Shown: positions 1 through 9,615, counted from the stretch's first letter. The stretch is 50,382 nt of DNA from Microvirga arabica (GCF_016811235.1 NZ_JAFBID010000041.1:1-50382), one strand, 5' to 3'. Notes: generated from the letters alone by a model not told the origin. Numbers and translations: made by a program.

Positions 1-120
1 GCCGCCATGCTGTTCTGGGCTCTGCTCGCATCCGGTCAGATCACCATGCGCAAGGTCGATGGTTGGAAGACACTCACGCAAGCATCAGCCGCAAAGGAGA
101 CGATTGACCTCGCCGCCTGA
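1..120 (+). pseudogene. C-terminal fragment of a transposase (family uncertain)
   Basis: Frame 1 reads straight into the window from its left edge and stops with TGA at 118-120. The translated tail (AAMLFWALLASGQ, then MRKVDGWKTL, ending in IDLAA) looks like the conserved C terminus of a DDE transposase common in Rhizobiales; I recall it from family members but cannot name the IS family safely. The gene may be intact beyond the window edge. It is followed by other transposase debris, so I treat it as mobile-element sequence. Confidence 0.45.
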
Positions 121-338
121 CCCAATACGATGTTCATGCTGGAGATCGCGCTACCCGAATTTCTACACAACTCGCGACGGCACCATGTTGATTGCGGCGG
201 CGCTACTGAATTCCATCGCAATCAGGACTTTGCTTGAACCACGTGTACAGGATGCCGGGAGAAGCATCACTCCCGAGAAGGTGAGGGCGAGCAATCGCAT
301 CACGAGCATCGTCGTGAAGCAATTAGTTTTTGCACTCA

Positions 339-962
339 TCAGTTAAAGTTGGAACCTGCATTATAATCATCAGGATCTGCATGCTGGCGCTCCAATTGTC
401 GGAGCTTGGATTTAATCCATGAGTCAGTGTTGACGTAGACAGTCGATATATCCTGGCTCCATCGTCTCGCGATGTACACCAATATCGCGTCGTGTGCATT
501 CCATGTATTTTCGGCAAACCAGTCCCATAAGCTATGCCACCTGGAATCTTCACCCATTGGCATTCTGGGCTCAAGTTCAGAAGGAGGCTGACGATAGCCG
601 GTCAGATCGGCCTTTCGGTCTATATCGCTATACTCCATTACTCTTATGGGAAGAGTCGCATAGGCCGGGTCACGGCGACCGAGGCGGATTAACTGCCCCT
701 GCGTTCTAATCCATCCATTTACCAGATCAACATAGTAAACAGGCGAACTAATATAGTCGGGTGCGTTACCGAGGCGTGGATGTGAAAAAATAGACCTGGC
801 AAAGATGCATGGGTCCTCAGTGCCCGGATATGCACTAGGGCGCCATAACTCAGCAATTGGCGCATCCTCGAGTTCACGCTCTGTTGGCTGTCCGCCAGAG
901 GCGTAGCGATCCAGATCACTATGGAGAGAGAGAAAACGCCGTTGAATTTCATTCTGTTTCAT
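339..962 (-). CDS. DUF6634-like hypothetical protein
   Basis: A protein of 207 residues if translation starts at the ATG at 962 (MKQNEIQRRF). An in-frame start at 1028 would add 22 AT-rich, poorly protein-like residues. The N-terminal half has the look of the small DUF6634 family of rhizobial proteins: LDRYASGGQPTERELEDAPI, a WRP motif, then GHPRLG-like and YRLGR-like segments (here SHPRLGNAP and IRLGRRDPAY). No catalytic motif is evident and the function is unknown. Its GC content is clearly lower than that of the flanking transposon debris. It lies downstream of two even more AT-rich small ORFs on the same strand, so the three may be one transferred unit. Family assignment is from memory and tentative; that it is coding is more secure. 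Confidence 0.6.
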   Translation of the reverse strand: MKQNEIQRRFLSLHSDLDRYASGGQPTERELEDAPIAELWRPSAYPGTEDPCIFARSIFSHPRLGNAPDYISSPVYYVDLVNGWIRTQGQLIRLGRRDPAYATLPIRVMEYSDIDRKADLTGYRQPPSELEPRMPMGEDSRWHSLWDWFAENTWNAHDAILVYIARRWSQDISTVYVNTDSWIKSKLRQLERQHADPDDYNAGSNFN

Positions 963-1042
963 AGTTGATCTATCTTTACTTTCTATTGCTGCAAAACAAT
1001 TGTGAGAAGATTGCGGGAAAATCTTCAATTAAGGTGCTGCTT

Positions 1043-1351
1043 TCATGCTGCTCTCGGCCTAAGTATATAATCGCTACGGGCCAGAAATAGATCGAATACT
1101 TTATCAATATCTCCTGCACTACACAGGTCCAATCTAAGTATGTCAATTGTCTCAAGCAAATCCTCTGATAGTAACTCAAGTTTTATATATAATTCATCAT
1201 CATCAACCAAAACGAGTTGTGGATAAGATCTAATTGCTATTTTGAATGCTTTCAGTAAAATATCGATTTCGAAATTATATTTATCTGTCTCCAACATCTT
1301 TGCGAGCTTTAAAAAACTCGGGGCGATTATGTGAGATTTACATGCATTCAT
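1043..1351 (-). CDS. Small hypothetical protein, AT-rich
   Basis: An ORF of 102 residues, rich in Leu, Ile and Asp, with a probable all-helical pattern (LLKAFKIAIRSYPQL, then LLSEDLLETIDILRLDL). I recognise no family. It starts 8 bases after the stop of the ORF upstream on the same strand and is followed by the DUF6634-like gene, so an operon of three is plausible. Base composition is much more AT-rich than the rest of the window, as expected for recently acquired DNA. It could be non-coding; the evidence is only ORF length, composition and arrangement. Confidence 0.4.
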   Translation of the reverse strand: MNACKSHIIAPSFLKLAKMLETDKYNFEIDILLKAFKIAIRSYPQLVLVDDDELYIKLELLSEDLLETIDILRLDLCSAGDIDKVFDLFLARSDYILRPRAA

Positions 1352-1359
1352 ATATTCAC

Positions 1360-1560
1360 CTATACAGCTTTGACGCTTCTTTTATCAATGTTAACTGATG
1401 GCTTAATACTTCGTAATTTGATGTGAAACAATTCAGTGGAAAATTCGCTCATAAATTTTCTCGAAGGATTAGATATGGAATGGAAAGGATTTGATTTATG
1501 TCCTCCGCTAATGTTTGAAGTGGTTATTTCAACTTGAAAAGTCGATTGATTTGCTCGCAT
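1360..1560 (-). CDS. Small hypothetical protein, first of the AT-rich trio
   Basis: A 66-residue ORF from the ATG at 1560 (MRANQSTFQVEITT). I chose this start over 1578 because AGGG precedes it by about five bases. The product is polar and basic with no recognisable domain. It sits 8 bases ahead of the 102-residue ORF and has the same AT-rich composition. Coding status is uncertain. Confidence 0.3.
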   Translation of the reverse strand: MRANQSTFQVEITTSNISGGHKSNPFHSISNPSRKFMSEFSTELFHIKLRSIKPSVNIDKRSVKAV

Positions 1561-1934
1561 AGAGCCCTTGCGCTGCAAGGATTAGTGCTGGCTCGGGAAG
1601 GGATTGGCATTCCACTGCCATGGATTAAGTTATCCACAGGTAATTTCTCGGGGATGGCAGGGCCGACTGGCAGGACTGACGTCCGAGTGCCGCAAGATAA
1701 GCGACAGAATTATGCCAAACGCGGTTGCACAGAGTTCGCGATAGCCTTTTCTCAGGCGCTGACGCAAACTCCTCCAGCGCTCCCGATTTGCCGCTCGCAA
1801 GTCTCTGGTCACAAGTCTCTTGTCAAGGGAGCCTGCACGCGTGGCCTTGGGGGCGATCAGCCTGACTGAGTCACGCAGGACGGCGCGGGCGGGGGTAATC
1901 ACTCAGAGCCTTGCGCGAATTGGATTCGCTGACC

Positions 1935-2339
1935 CCCTCCTATCATAGGCCGCAGCGAACTTGAGCGTCTGAGCAACGAAGAGCTGATCAAGCTGGTGCT
2001 GCGGCTGTAGCGGCTACCGAAGACCTCGCGCACATCCTTCAAGCCGCCCATTTCAGATCGCAAGGAGTGTCAGGGCAGGTCAAACCAGATGGAGTCAGGC
2101 CGGGACATGAAGGTCACAGCCGCGCCATGGGCCCGGATGTCGATAGCCTCGTCGACTATCAGCTGGGCCAATGCCCGTGCTGCCGCGCCAGACTGGCGAC
2201 TGATCTGCCCGTCTAGACCGTCAGCGAACTGATACCATCGAGCTTCCCGCGATCAAGCCGTGGATCGAGCGCCATCGGCGGCTTGCGGTGCGCTACCCGT
2301 CTTACGGGGCGCTGGTTGTCACACTGATGCCAGAGGCAG
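1935..2339 (+). pseudogene. Decayed IS66-type transposase (TnpC N-terminal part)
   Basis: Frame-by-frame reading gives ELERLSNEELIKLVLRL, an in-frame TAG at 2008-2010, then KTSRTSFKPPISDRKE, a Pro/Gly-rich linker with KPGHEGHS-like remnants, a CPCC cysteine cluster, and further on DTIELPAIKPWIERH. This order matches the N-terminal coiled coil, the SKPPSSD motif and the zinc-binding region of IS66-family transposases. The nonsense codon, several frame changes and the lack of any downstream catalytic domain show it is a dead fragment. It abuts the IS630 remnant, which runs the opposite way. Confidence 0.6.
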
Positions 2340-3203
2340 CTATTGGATGGAGTCTAACGCTTGGTGCCCTCGCCGGACGGCGGCGATGATGTCATCAGGG
2401 TCGGCCGTCCAGGTGAAGGGCTTCGGGCGAGCGTTGGTTTCAGCCACGTAGCGGTTGATGGCCTCCTGAAGATCGACCCACCGACCGGAAGACGCCGCGC
2501 TTGAGCCGCTGGCGGGTCAGTTTGGCGAAGAAGCCCTCCACCGCATTGAGCCACGAGCATGACGTTGGGATGAAGTGGAAGGTGAAGCGCTCATGGTGGT
2601 CGAGCCAAGAGCGCACCTTCGCATGCTTGTGAGCAGCGTAGTTGTCGAGGATCACGTGCACCGCCTGACCCGCCGGCACCTGAGCCTCGATGGTGTTCAG
2701 GAAGCGGATGAATTCCTGATGCCGGTGGCGCTGCATGTTGCGGCCGATGACGGTGCCGTCCAGCACGTTCAGGGCGGCAAACAGCGTGGTGGTGCCATGA
2801 CGTTTGTAGTCGTGGGTCATGGTCCCGAGCCGCCCCTTCTTGAGCGGCAGGCCGGGTTGGGTGCGGTCGAGCGCCTGGATCTGGCTCTTCTCGTCGACCG
2901 AGAGCACGATGGCATGCGCCGGTGGGTCGACGTAGAGCCCGACCACGTCCCGGAGCTTCTCGGCGAACCTGGGGTCGTTGGAGAGCTTGAACTGGCGGTA
3001 GCGATGCGGCTGGAGGCCGTGAGCCCGCCAGATGCGCCGCGCTCGCGCTGATGCCGGCCTGCTGCGCCATGGCGGCGGTTCAATGAGTCGCCTGACCGGC
3101 GGGTCAGAAAGGGTGAGGCGGACGACCCGCTCGGCAACGTCAGGCCCGAGCAGCTTGATCCGGGAGGGGCGGGTTTTGTCGCGCAGCAGGCCCTGGCCGT
3201 CCT
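2340..3203 (-). pseudogene. IS630-family transposase, truncated and frameshifted
   Basis: On the minus strand the reading starts near 3203 (GLLRDKTRPSRIK, then VVRLTL), changes frame near 3090-3050, and continues with the long open stretch 2946-2440. That stretch carries the first DDE aspartate (LSVDEKSQIQALDRTQ), the second (VILDNYAAHKHAKVRSWL) and the region of the third acidic residue (TSCSWLNAVEGFFAKLTRQR). Near 2470 one base is lost; after the shift the tail (DLQEAINRYVAETNARP to RRGHQALDSIQ) ends at a TAG at 2340-2342. All catalytic residues survive, but the two frameshifts and the missing N-terminal DNA-binding part make it inactive. Family assignment follows from the motif set. Confidence 0.8.
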
Positions 3204-3640
3204 ATCACGCCCGCGACGCAGCCTATGCCGACGAGGCGAGCGGAGATGTCCTGCCCTCCCGCCTCAAGCCGTGGCTGCACCAAGCCTTCCCCTTGGCGGA
3301 AGGTTTGGGAACCCATGCCACCTCGATCCTCACCTGCATGGGCAAGGCCCTGGAACGGAGTCTCGACGCAACCCTGGCTCGCGACCTTCAGAAGAAGGGC
3401 CGGCGCGCCCGCCAGTGGCGTCTACCTATGCTCGGCGAACCGGAATGCGCGAGGCGAGGGACTACGGCTGCGAACACCGCTTCAGACCCGCCGCGACTCA
3501 GCGCAAGTTGACCAGCGGCTACCGTGCACTGTGTGCGGCCCGGGGGAAGCGGATATTCACACGGTCGCCAACACGGCGCGTGTCGGCCCGGGACCCACGC
3601 GTTCAAGGCAACCCCTCAGACCGTGTCCGCCTAAACCTCA
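3204..3640 (+). other. Unrecognised, probably decayed coding debris
   Basis: A GC-rich stretch in which the plus strand has protein-like reading in two successive frames (LPSRLKPWLHQAFPLAEGLG, later YARRTGMREARDYG), as if one gene had suffered a frameshift near 3400. I do not recognise the protein. Its left end truncates the IS630 remnant and its right end meets another transposase-like scrap, so it is probably mobile-element cargo or another dead IS gene. Confidence 0.3.
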
Positions 3641-3795
3641 ATGGGGAATGAGGGTGGGTAATTACCTGGATGGTCGTCTTGCGGCCGGTCGAGCGCTTCT
3701 CGTGATTGCGCTTGGAGCCGACCAACTGTTCGAGATCGTTGTTGGTGCGTGGCAGGTCCAGTACCGCATAGGTTTGAAACAATCCAGGACGATTG
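3640..3795 (-). pseudogene. Short transposase C-terminal remnant
   Basis: Reverse-strand reading gives LDLPRTNNDLEQLVGSKRNH followed by EKRSTGRKTT. The pattern PRTNNDLE, then FG-like, R.HE.R and TGRK is typical of the C-terminal part of several DDE transposases. Only about 50 residues are legible and no start exists. I cannot assign the IS family. Confidence 0.4.
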
Positions 3796-4100
3796 GCGGC
3801 ACCTAGACGACCGCAGCGAATGGAGATCTGACACCAGCCGCTGCTCCGCCTGGGCTATAGGCGCAGATCGCCATCCTCGCCATCTCAGACAAAACCTTGA
3901 TCTAAACTCTATCGGGATCTGAATGCCCCTAGAACGCCCATGAAGGCTCACTGCGGCCGTCTTTTCAATCCTGCGTACTATAGTACCTGGCTTGTTTTTG
4001 GTGGCTGAGAAAGCAAATTTCGTTACTTGCAAAGCTTGCGAATTCAACCGAATTTGAGTCGGGACGCTGTGTCTAAGTAATCACGGGGGAGTTCAAGGCT

Positions 4101-5051
4101 ATGCCTAAGAAGGAGAAGAATACTGATCTATCTAATAATGATCTTTCTTTGAAGGTGGCGGATGATGCCTTGGAGCGAACGACGAGAGAAGGCTCTAAAA
4201 ATATCGAGTTCGCGTTCAGTAAAGTCGTCGACTTGAGGGCGGATCTTTCGGTGCTCGAGGTAGCCGTTGGCGTTGCGCTCTCCGTCTCGCGGATGCTTGC
4301 GAAAAAGCGCGATCGCGTTTTCGCCGAGGGACAGGTCAAGCTGGCGGAACTCACAGGCAAGAACAACAGGCTCTCCGTTGGTGCGGAGCTTCTCGTCCGC
4401 ATCAGTCCGGAAGCTGCAGGCATGGTTTGGGCTGATCTCGTGCGGTGTGGGCTGAGCCTAAGCTATCAGACAGACAGGTGGGTAGAATTCCGCGGTGTAA
4501 CAAGCGGCGATATGGCCCGGTCTCTTGTTGGACAGTACGGCGGTGAAGTCATCGAACTCCCTGCGTTCTGCCAGTTGGAAAGCCAAAGCAAACTTGAACT
4601 AGATATTTCGCAGGGTCGAACTGAAGAGCCGGAATACACGAGGGGTGTCGAGAGTGATGCCCAACCCGCGGCGCTGCAGGATTTGAGGCCTGAAATGCCT
4701 AAGGGGAACGCGCCGCCGAGGCAGACCGCTCAGCAGGAAATCAGCCTTCAACAGGATTACACGCAGGTACCAGATTCGCCTGGGCCCTACCTAGCCGTTC
4801 CGGAAGCTCTTGGGACGAACAGGAGCCGGCAAGACGCTGAATCCGAAAAGGCCGCTGGAGCGCGCGGGGTAGAGGGCCACGAGGTCGCATCGAAGCGGTC
4901 GTTCAGCCCCTCAGCTGGAACACGTGCTACGCCGATCACAGGGCCCCGGCGCCTGCCAAATCCTGCGCCGGGATTCCTCGAGAGTGAGGCTTCGACAGGC
5001 AAGCCGATGGATTTCGGTAAGCTGAGAACGCACGATCTGAACGACTACTAG
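4101..5051 (+). CDS. Hypothetical protein paired with a tyrosine recombinase
   Basis: 316 residues from the ATG at 4101, preceded by a purine-rich GGGGGAG about 10 bases upstream. The first ~170 residues look folded: a mixed helical stretch, then ELLVRISPEAAGMVWADLV and RWVEFRGVTSGDMARSLV. From about 185 to the end the protein is low in hydrophobics and rich in Glu, Gln, Pro and Ser, probably disordered. No family recognised. The gene ends 58 bases before the recombinase gene on the same strand, so the two are probably co-transcribed and may form one mobile or integrative unit. A DNA-binding accessory role is only a guess from the neighbour. Confidence 0.65.
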   Translation: MPKKEKNTDLSNNDLSLKVADDALERTTREGSKNIEFAFSKVVDLRADLSVLEVAVGVALSVSRMLAKKRDRVFAEGQVKLAELTGKNNRLSVGAELLVRISPEAAGMVWADLVRCGLSLSYQTDRWVEFRGVTSGDMARSLVGQYGGEVIELPAFCQLESQSKLELDISQGRTEEPEYTRGVESDAQPAALQDLRPEMPKGNAPPRQTAQQEISLQQDYTQVPDSPGPYLAVPEALGTNRSRQDAESEKAAGARGVEGHEVASKRSFSPSAGTRATPITGPRRLPNPAPGFLESEASTGKPMDFGKLRTHDLNDY

Positions 5052-5109
5052 CCCCAGGCAATCCTGATCGGCAAATCCTCATGCGAACCAACCGGAGCTT
5101 GAGTTAACG

Positions 5110-6291
5110 ATGCCGGCCATCCCGACCCGAAGCGCGGAAACCGACGCACAATACTTGGCGGAAGGAGAGCGCCATTTGCGGCGTGCCCAACGGCAGCATC
5201 CGGAGATCGAGGATTTGATCGAGGCGCTGCTGGTCGGGTTGGAGAATGACCATACTATCCTGAAAGGATCGGCATGCCGGGCTTACAAGGCCCAGCATAT
5301 GGCAATCATCGACAAGCTTCTTGCCGGTCAGCCGGAACCTGAGAAGCAGCGCGACGCAGCACTTATGCGTATCAAAGTTGCACTTGCGCGCCGACGTGGT
5401 CGGCCGCCGCAGGCGCGCACATCAAGCCTCAAAGTCACGGACGCCACCGAGGAGGAGGTTCTGAAGCTTTTGAGGTACTTAGCGAAGAGGGCCCGAGGCA
5501 AGGTTAATCCCCATCCAATCTGCATGCTGGCCATGTACATGTACTTCATCCCGCGTACCGGCTGCCGGCCTGTTGAGTGGAGCAACGCAGCCGTCGCGGG
5601 TTCCTGGCTGATCGTGCAGAGCGCAAAGTTTAGCAATGGCCGATCGGGTTTCGAGAGCCGTAAGATCAACCTTGCGTCACTCCCTTCCAAAGTCATAGAA
5701 GCCGCAGCTGTTTTTGCTCAGTGCATCCGACTGTCGGTCGCACAGTTCAAGGACTTTGAGCACTGGCGCAATGCAATCGCCGAGCTGTTGGCCCGCTGCT
5801 GCAAGGCTCTCGCCCTGCGGCGACTATCTTTGTATTCCTTGAGGCATGTGGCGCTGGCCACCTGGGCAAGGGCTGGGCTTTCGCCGTGGGAGATTGCAGC
5901 TCTAGCTGGTCATGCCTCTTTGAACTCCGCGCGGCACTATGCTGGTGCCCGCCATGGCTGGACAGCTTCGGATGGGACCGCAGATGCGGATCCCGCACGC
6001 GTTGCCGCCTTGCAGCAAAGACATGCAGGGGCGTCTGCAACCACTAGAGCTTCGGTTGTTGGAGAAACATCGTCTGTTGCTCAGGTAAATCCTCCTAAGG
6101 AAGAGTTCGATTTTGACATGCCTGCGCTGCCCAAGCCTGAAGTGAGGCCCAAGATACATGGACAGATGACTATGCAGGCGTGGGTCGAAAATATGATCGA
6201 TAAAGCAGGCGGTTTGGGGGCAGGCGCCCGGCGACCTATTACTGGGATTGATCCAGGAGATGCGCCAGACACCAAGCCGGAGGGTCCGTAG
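5110..6291 (+). CDS. Tyrosine recombinase / integrase-like protein
   Basis: 393 residues. The C-terminal catalytic signatures of the phage-integrase family are visible: Arg in TGCRPVEW (R153), a possible beta-strand Lys (SAKFSNG, K173), Y-x-x-R in LYSLRHVALATW (R245, the usual His replaced by Tyr, which is tolerated in the family), GHASLNSARHYAG with H268 and the nucleophile candidate Y277. The N-terminal ~110 residues would be the core-binding domain. About 110 residues follow the tyrosine, longer than in most integrases, and are Pro/Ala-rich. It should cut and rejoin DNA as part of a mobile element or plasmid-type module. The gene follows the 316-residue hypothetical gene by 58 bases. Surrounding IS debris supports an island context. 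No attachment repeats were identified. Confidence 0.75.
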   Translation: MPAIPTRSAETDAQYLAEGERHLRRAQRQHPEIEDLIEALLVGLENDHTILKGSACRAYKAQHMAIIDKLLAGQPEPEKQRDAALMRIKVALARRRGRPPQARTSSLKVTDATEEEVLKLLRYLAKRARGKVNPHPICMLAMYMYFIPRTGCRPVEWSNAAVAGSWLIVQSAKFSNGRSGFESRKINLASLPSKVIEAAAVFAQCIRLSVAQFKDFEHWRNAIAELLARCCKALALRRLSLYSLRHVALATWARAGLSPWEIAALAGHASLNSARHYAGARHGWTASDGTADADPARVAALQQRHAGASATTRASVVGETSSVAQVNPPKEEFDFDMPALPKPEVRPKIHGQMTMQAWVENMIDKAGGLGAGARRPITGIDPGDAPDTKPEGP

Positions 6292-6580
6292 AGCGTAAAC
6301 CGACATCAGTCCTGGGCGCTGGCAGCGGATCCGCCTACCTGCCTTCCTTTTTAGCCATCAGAATCTTTTTGCAACGAGCTATAGGGCGACTAAGGAATGC
6401 GCCTGCAGAAGCAGCCCTGTAGGTCAGTCCGGCCCCAAAGGCCGATAGCCTAAAAATGAGGGGCGGTTGATCCTGATTCCGGAGAAGTTCTGATCCACGG
6501 CGTGCGCGCAAACGAATCGTGACCCTTGGCGTGGTGTACCTGACGACGTGTCACCGCGATCACCGGCAGAGCCGGGATGA
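6292..6580. other. Intergenic, no feature seen
   Basis: Between the recombinase stop and the IS256 remnant I see no convincing ORF, RNA gene or repeat. Confidence 0.5.
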
Positions 6581-6905
6581 TCAGATCGCCACCGCGGGCA
6601 AGCTGACCAAGAGATCATCGCTCATCGACGCCATCGTATCCTGCATGAACAAGCTGTCGCGCTGCACCGCGCATTCGTCGTTCTGCTCCAGCAGGATCGC
6701 GCCGACCAGCCACCGGATTGCCGCCCCGTTCGGGAAGATCCCCACCACATCCGTGCGCCGCTTAACCTCGCCATTGACCCGCTCAAGCGGTTGGTCGAAT
6801 GCAGCTTGGTCCGGTGCGGAGCCAGAAAGCTCATGTAGGCCAGCGCGTCCACCTCGGCTTCGTGCATCAGGGTTGCGACTTCGCCATTCGTGCGGATGTA
6901 GCATA
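6581..6905 (-). pseudogene. IS256 (mutator) family transposase, C-terminal fragment
   Basis: Reverse-strand reading gives VATLMHEAEVDALAYMSFLA and HRTKLHSTN in one frame and, after a shift near 6785-6800, RVNGEVKRRTDVVGIFPNG and AILLEQNDECAVQRD in the next, stopping at 6581. This is the well-conserved C-terminal block of IS256-type transposases (H..KLHSTNPLERLN.E.KRR..VVGIFPN, then LLEQNDEW). Only about 110 of roughly 400 residues remain, and the frameshift plus the missing catalytic core make it non-functional. Confidence 0.8.
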
Positions 6906-8047
6906 AGCCACTGAAAGTAAACCTAAATTTTGAGAAAGTTTGCCACTGGAATTCGTGAACTAACGGCATAGAACAAAAACTTTTCTGTTGCAAATTCTGT
7001 TACAAGCCGCCGGATCGTTGCCAACCTGTCGCATCGAAATTCAATCCGACGACGCCATGGAGATCAGTATGTGTATGATGTAAGCGCCCGTAGCCGTAAG
7101 CAGACGCGAAGGCGCTTCGTAGGCGAAGGTTCGTTCAATGATCTAATCACAAACGACAAGTTCTACCTGACGAGCACAGGCCAGTTTCAACCGAGTTGGC
7201 TGCGGGCAGACGCTGGGCGTCCGAGAGCTGTGGTGGTCTTGCTCCGCATTGATACTGATACTGCTGGCGAACGGGTCAGAGTATTTGGAGCAGGGCAGGC
7301 ATTCTCGATACGAGGCATGGGTACGGAAATTCCGAGGATCTCCAATGGAGCATCATCCGATCCTGTACCGGGAGGTCCCGGCTTCGAACCCCAGCCAACG
7401 CCCCAAGCTGCCTTATCGCAGGGCAATGCTATTTTGCACCTGCACGAGCGAATCGGGACGGGCTTTTCCGATGCTCCGTTCGCGCCTCTCCTCGCCCGTT
7501 GCAGGCAGCGAGCCGCATGACTCTGGCGGCGGGCCCCGCGGACCCTTGCTCGATCTGAATAAGATTGCTCCGAGCGCCGGGCGGCCGACGTGGGCCCGCA
7601 GCCGCAGCCACAGGACAGATTGGCTAAGGCTGACGCTGATGGATCTTGGCTTCCGGACCGCCGTCGCGAGCGAGTTCCGGATTCGTCCTGTGTTGGGAGG
7701 TGCAGAAGAGCAGATGCTAAATACCCTGCTTGGGACCGTATCGAGAGCAGAAGCGATTGGGCGCCCGTGGCCGACAACGCGCCGCATCGACCCATGGGAT
7801 CGGAGTCGGCCGGAAGGAAGGCGTGCCGCTCCTCGGGCCGGCTTTCAGGGATTACCAGTGGCAGGCCAAATCCGGCCCCCGTCACCTGCACATGCGGCGC
7901 CACCGCTCTATCGGTATCGCTCAGACGCATACTCAGCATGTCCTAACGGCAGCCGCCATGAACTTTATGTAGCTCGGGGCCTAAGCAGCTTTTAGCGGGT
8001 TGCCCAACGGATGCTGGATGTGATTCCATCTCGTGGTTTGGTTCGGG
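6906..8047. other. Long stretch without recognisable genes
   Basis: About 1.1 kb with overlapping GC-rich ORFs on both strands (for example 7071-7520 plus and 7187-7939 minus). None gives a protein that looks folded: they are rich in Arg, Pro, Ser and Gly and match no family I know. I consider them accidental ORFs in high-GC DNA, or sequence too decayed to read. No tRNA or terminator identified. Confidence 0.4.
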
Positions 8048-8056
8048 ATGCGGATC

Positions 8057-8345
8057 ATGGTGGGCAAATCCCCTGTTGTCGCGAGCGCCGCGCAGCGGCG
8101 TGAACTCATGGCCTCAGCCACTCGCGGGATCGCGGCGAGGCGGATCGGGCGCGGGCGCTCCTGCTGACCCTGGCCGGCTGGACGAGCCCGCGGATCGCCG
8201 AGGCTTTCGGCGTGCGCGAGGATACCGTGCGGCTCTGGCGCAGCGCTTTCATGGAGGGTGGGGCCGCGGCGCTGCGGACATCCGTTGCGCCGCGGCCCGG
8301 CTCCAATCAAAGCCGCGTACGCTCTGGCAGTCGCCGAGGAGGTGC
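8057..8345 (+). pseudogene. IS630-type transposase, N-terminal fragment
   Basis: Reading from the ATG at 8057 (VGKSPVVASAAQRREL), with one frame change near 8115, gives a helix-turn-helix unit: DRARALLLTLAGWTSPRIAE, then AFGVREDTVRLWRSAFM. A second shift near 8295 leads to PGPAPIKAAYALAVAEEVLS. This is the usual N-terminal DNA-binding half of an IS630-family transposase. The catalytic half is missing, cut off just before the sugar operon. It is on the opposite strand to the IS630 fragment at 2340-3203 and is not its missing end. Confidence 0.6.
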
Positions 8346-8434
8346 TGTCCAGCTCCGGCTCGTGTCCATGCCAGCCGCCCTACACGATGAGTGCTTCCCG
8401 CATCGTTGCGTTTTTTTGTCCGAGAGCACAGGTC

Positions 8435-9610
8435 TCAGGCGGCGGTCGCCGTCTGAGAAGGGCCTTTCCAGAGGATCGAGGCGTCCGCATCTTCCAGGGG
8501 CGCCGGGCGTTCAAGAGTGGTCGTGATCGCCTTGGGCTGACCGGTTGCGGCGCCTTCGAGAATGCTGTGCATGACCTCGAGAACATGCAGGCCGAGGCGC
8601 CCGCTGGAGCGATGCGGCGTGCCGTTCAGGACCGCACTGGCGAGATCAGCAAGACCGAGCGCGCGATAATTGGCCTTGTTTGGTATGTCAGGCGCCCAGT
8701 TGGGCGAGCGCCAGTTGGGGACGCCGAGTGGCATCTCGCTCGAATCGACCGCACGCCAGTCACCGCCGCGCTCGGTGACCTCCACATGGCCGCCGAAGAA
8801 GTTCGGGTCCGGCACGCGCAGGGAGCCTTCGGAGCCGTAGATCTCAATGGCCGGGTGACTGTGCTTCCACACGTCCCAGCTCATGCAGAAGGTCACTTGC
8901 GCGCTGGAGGCGAATTCGAGCAGCGCCGTCACATGGGTGGGTGTCTCGACCGTGATGCTGTGGCCCTTGCGGGGCGATTCCGCTGTCACGACGCGCTCGG
9001 GGAAACCGATGCTCGACATGGCGATGACACGCTGCACCGGGCCGATCAGATTGACGAGGGTGCTCAGATAATACGGCGCCATATCGAGGATCGGACCGCC
9101 GCCGGGTTTGAAGAAGAATTCCGGATCCGGGTGCCAATGCTCCATGCCGTGGGACATCAGGAAGGCCGTTCCTGACAAAATGCGTCCGATGGCGCCGTCA
9201 TCGACGAGCTTGCGGGCGAGCCGTCCGCCGGCTCCCAGGAATGTGTCGGGGGCACAGCCGAGGTGAAGGCCGCGAGCCTCCGCCTCGTCCACAAGCCTGC
9301 GGCCCTGCTCGAAATCGACAGCCAGTGGCTTTTCTGAGAACACGTGCTTGCCCGCGCTGAGGGCTGCCAGCGAGACGCCGAAATGGGCGGCCGGCACAGT
9401 GAGGTTGACCACGAGATCGATATCGTCGCGGGCGAGCAGCTGATCGACCGTCAGGGCCTCAATGCCGTGGCGGCTCGCCTGAGCCTGAGCAACCTCCGGA
9501 CGCATATCGGCACAGGCGCGCAGGGTGAGACCGCGGTAGGCCGGGATGTTCTGGAGATAGATGCCCGAGATGTTCCCGCATCCGATGATGCCGACATTGA
9601 GTGAATTCAT
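8435..9610 (-). CDS. Gfo/Idh/MocA family dehydrogenase of the sugar operon
   Basis: 391 residues from the ATG at 9610 (MNSLNVGIIGCGNISGIYLQ); the frame is open further upstream but that would overlap the preceding gene. Residues 5-15 form the Rossmann nucleotide-binding turn (GIIGCGNISG). The EKPLA motif, with the conserved lysine, follows after about 90 residues, and the C-terminal alpha/beta substrate domain includes GGGPILDMAPYYL. The family oxidises or reduces pyranose sugars and cyclitols with NAD(P). It is the last gene of the leftward operon, five bases after the isomerase-like gene, and so probably acts on the imported sugar. The exact substrate cannot be read from sequence. Confidence 0.85.
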   Translation of the reverse strand: MNSLNVGIIGCGNISGIYLQNIPAYRGLTLRACADMRPEVAQAQASRHGIEALTVDQLLARDDIDLVVNLTVPAAHFGVSLAALSAGKHVFSEKPLAVDFEQGRRLVDEAEARGLHLGCAPDTFLGAGGRLARKLVDDGAIGRILSGTAFLMSHGMEHWHPDPEFFFKPGGGPILDMAPYYLSTLVNLIGPVQRVIAMSSIGFPERVVTAESPRKGHSITVETPTHVTALLEFASSAQVTFCMSWDVWKHSHPAIEIYGSEGSLRVPDPNFFGGHVEVTERGGDWRAVDSSEMPLGVPNWRSPNWAPDIPNKANYRALGLADLASAVLNGTPHRSSGRLGLHVLEVMHSILEGAATGQPKAITTTLERPAPLEDADASILWKGPSQTATAA

Positions 9611-9615
9611 GATCG

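Noticed and set aside
7369..7405. A GGCTTCGAACCCC stretch resembling a tRNA T-loop
   Set aside because: The flanking bases do not form a T-stem and no acceptor or anticodon arm can be drawn.
8398..8434. The run of seven T at 8411-8417 as a terminator of the leftward sugar operon
   Set aside because: Read in the direction of the operon it is an A-run, and no stem precedes it.
8258..9175. A 305-residue plus-strand ORF over the Gfo/Idh gene
   Set aside because: It runs antisense to a well-supported dehydrogenase and has no domain.
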